Both the position numbers and the translations under genes were made by a program. A stretch of 5,071 nt of DNA from Candidatus Poribacteria bacterium (GTDB lineage: Bacteria > Poribacteria > WGA-4E > WGA-3G), in NCBI GenBank assembly GCA_007571355.1, contig RKRO01000178.1:1-5071 (forward strand), written 5' to 3'. The notes under the pieces are model-generated. The model ran no database searches. It saw nothing but the letters and a program-made list of their open reading frames with translations, and was not told the origin of the DNA. Positions 5,066-5,071 of the stretch are shown here, one piece after another. Every line of letters starts with the position of its first letter. The stretch's first letter is position 1.

Positions 5066-5071
5066 TATTAG

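Overview
The window holds four protein genes in the order: one minus-strand gene, a two-gene plus-strand operon, and one large minus-strand gene. It looks bacterial: genes are tightly spaced, two starts have clear Shine-Dalgarno sites, sigma-70-like promoter elements are visible, and there is one intrinsic terminator. The gene types (a small secreted beta-sandwich-like protein, a DUF1611/DgcN-type protein, a phytanoyl-CoA-dioxygenase-like oxygenase of the LHGGG type, and a WD40 protein with fourteen blades and no other domain) resemble what is common in Candidatus Poribacteria and related uncultured, often marine or sponge-associated, bacteria. That assignment rests on recalled family resemblance, not on a marker gene. 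No rRNA, tRNA, CRISPR array or recognisable transposase is present.

Layout: 1-142 is non-coding and carries an intrinsic terminator (72-95) and one arm of an 18-bp inverted repeat (114-131). 143-832 (minus) is a small exported protein. 833-1131 is a divergent intergenic region. On the minus side it has a good promoter (990-1018), a leader of about 150 nt with two hairpins, the second 18-bp repeat arm (905-922) and a strong ribosome binding site. On the plus side it has a weaker extended -10 promoter (1066-1094). A palindromic, degenerate third copy of the repeat (1030-1046) lies between the two promoters. 1132-2199 and 2214-3014 (plus) are the DUF1611 protein and the oxygenase, 14 nt apart and almost certainly one transcript. 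3022-4866 (minus) is the WD40 protein, convergent with the oxygenase at a 7-nt gap. 4867-5071 is non-coding with several inverted and direct repeats and runs off the window.

How the genes may work together: the DUF1611 protein resembles the D-glutamate N-acetyltransferase DgcN. The oxygenase next to it would be a 2-oxoglutarate/Fe(II) enzyme, so the operon may act on an amino-acid-like or other small molecule; the substrate cannot be read from the sequence. The secreted protein shares the control region, and the repeat copies around it suggest joint regulation. The WD40 protein is probably an independent scaffold.

Most interesting points: a perfect 18-bp inverted repeat that frames the secreted-protein gene, with a 14/16 third copy between the divergent promoters; an oxygenase whose metal motif reads HxG instead of HxD, the pattern known from Fe(II) halogenases; and a WD40 protein of exactly 2 x 7 blades.
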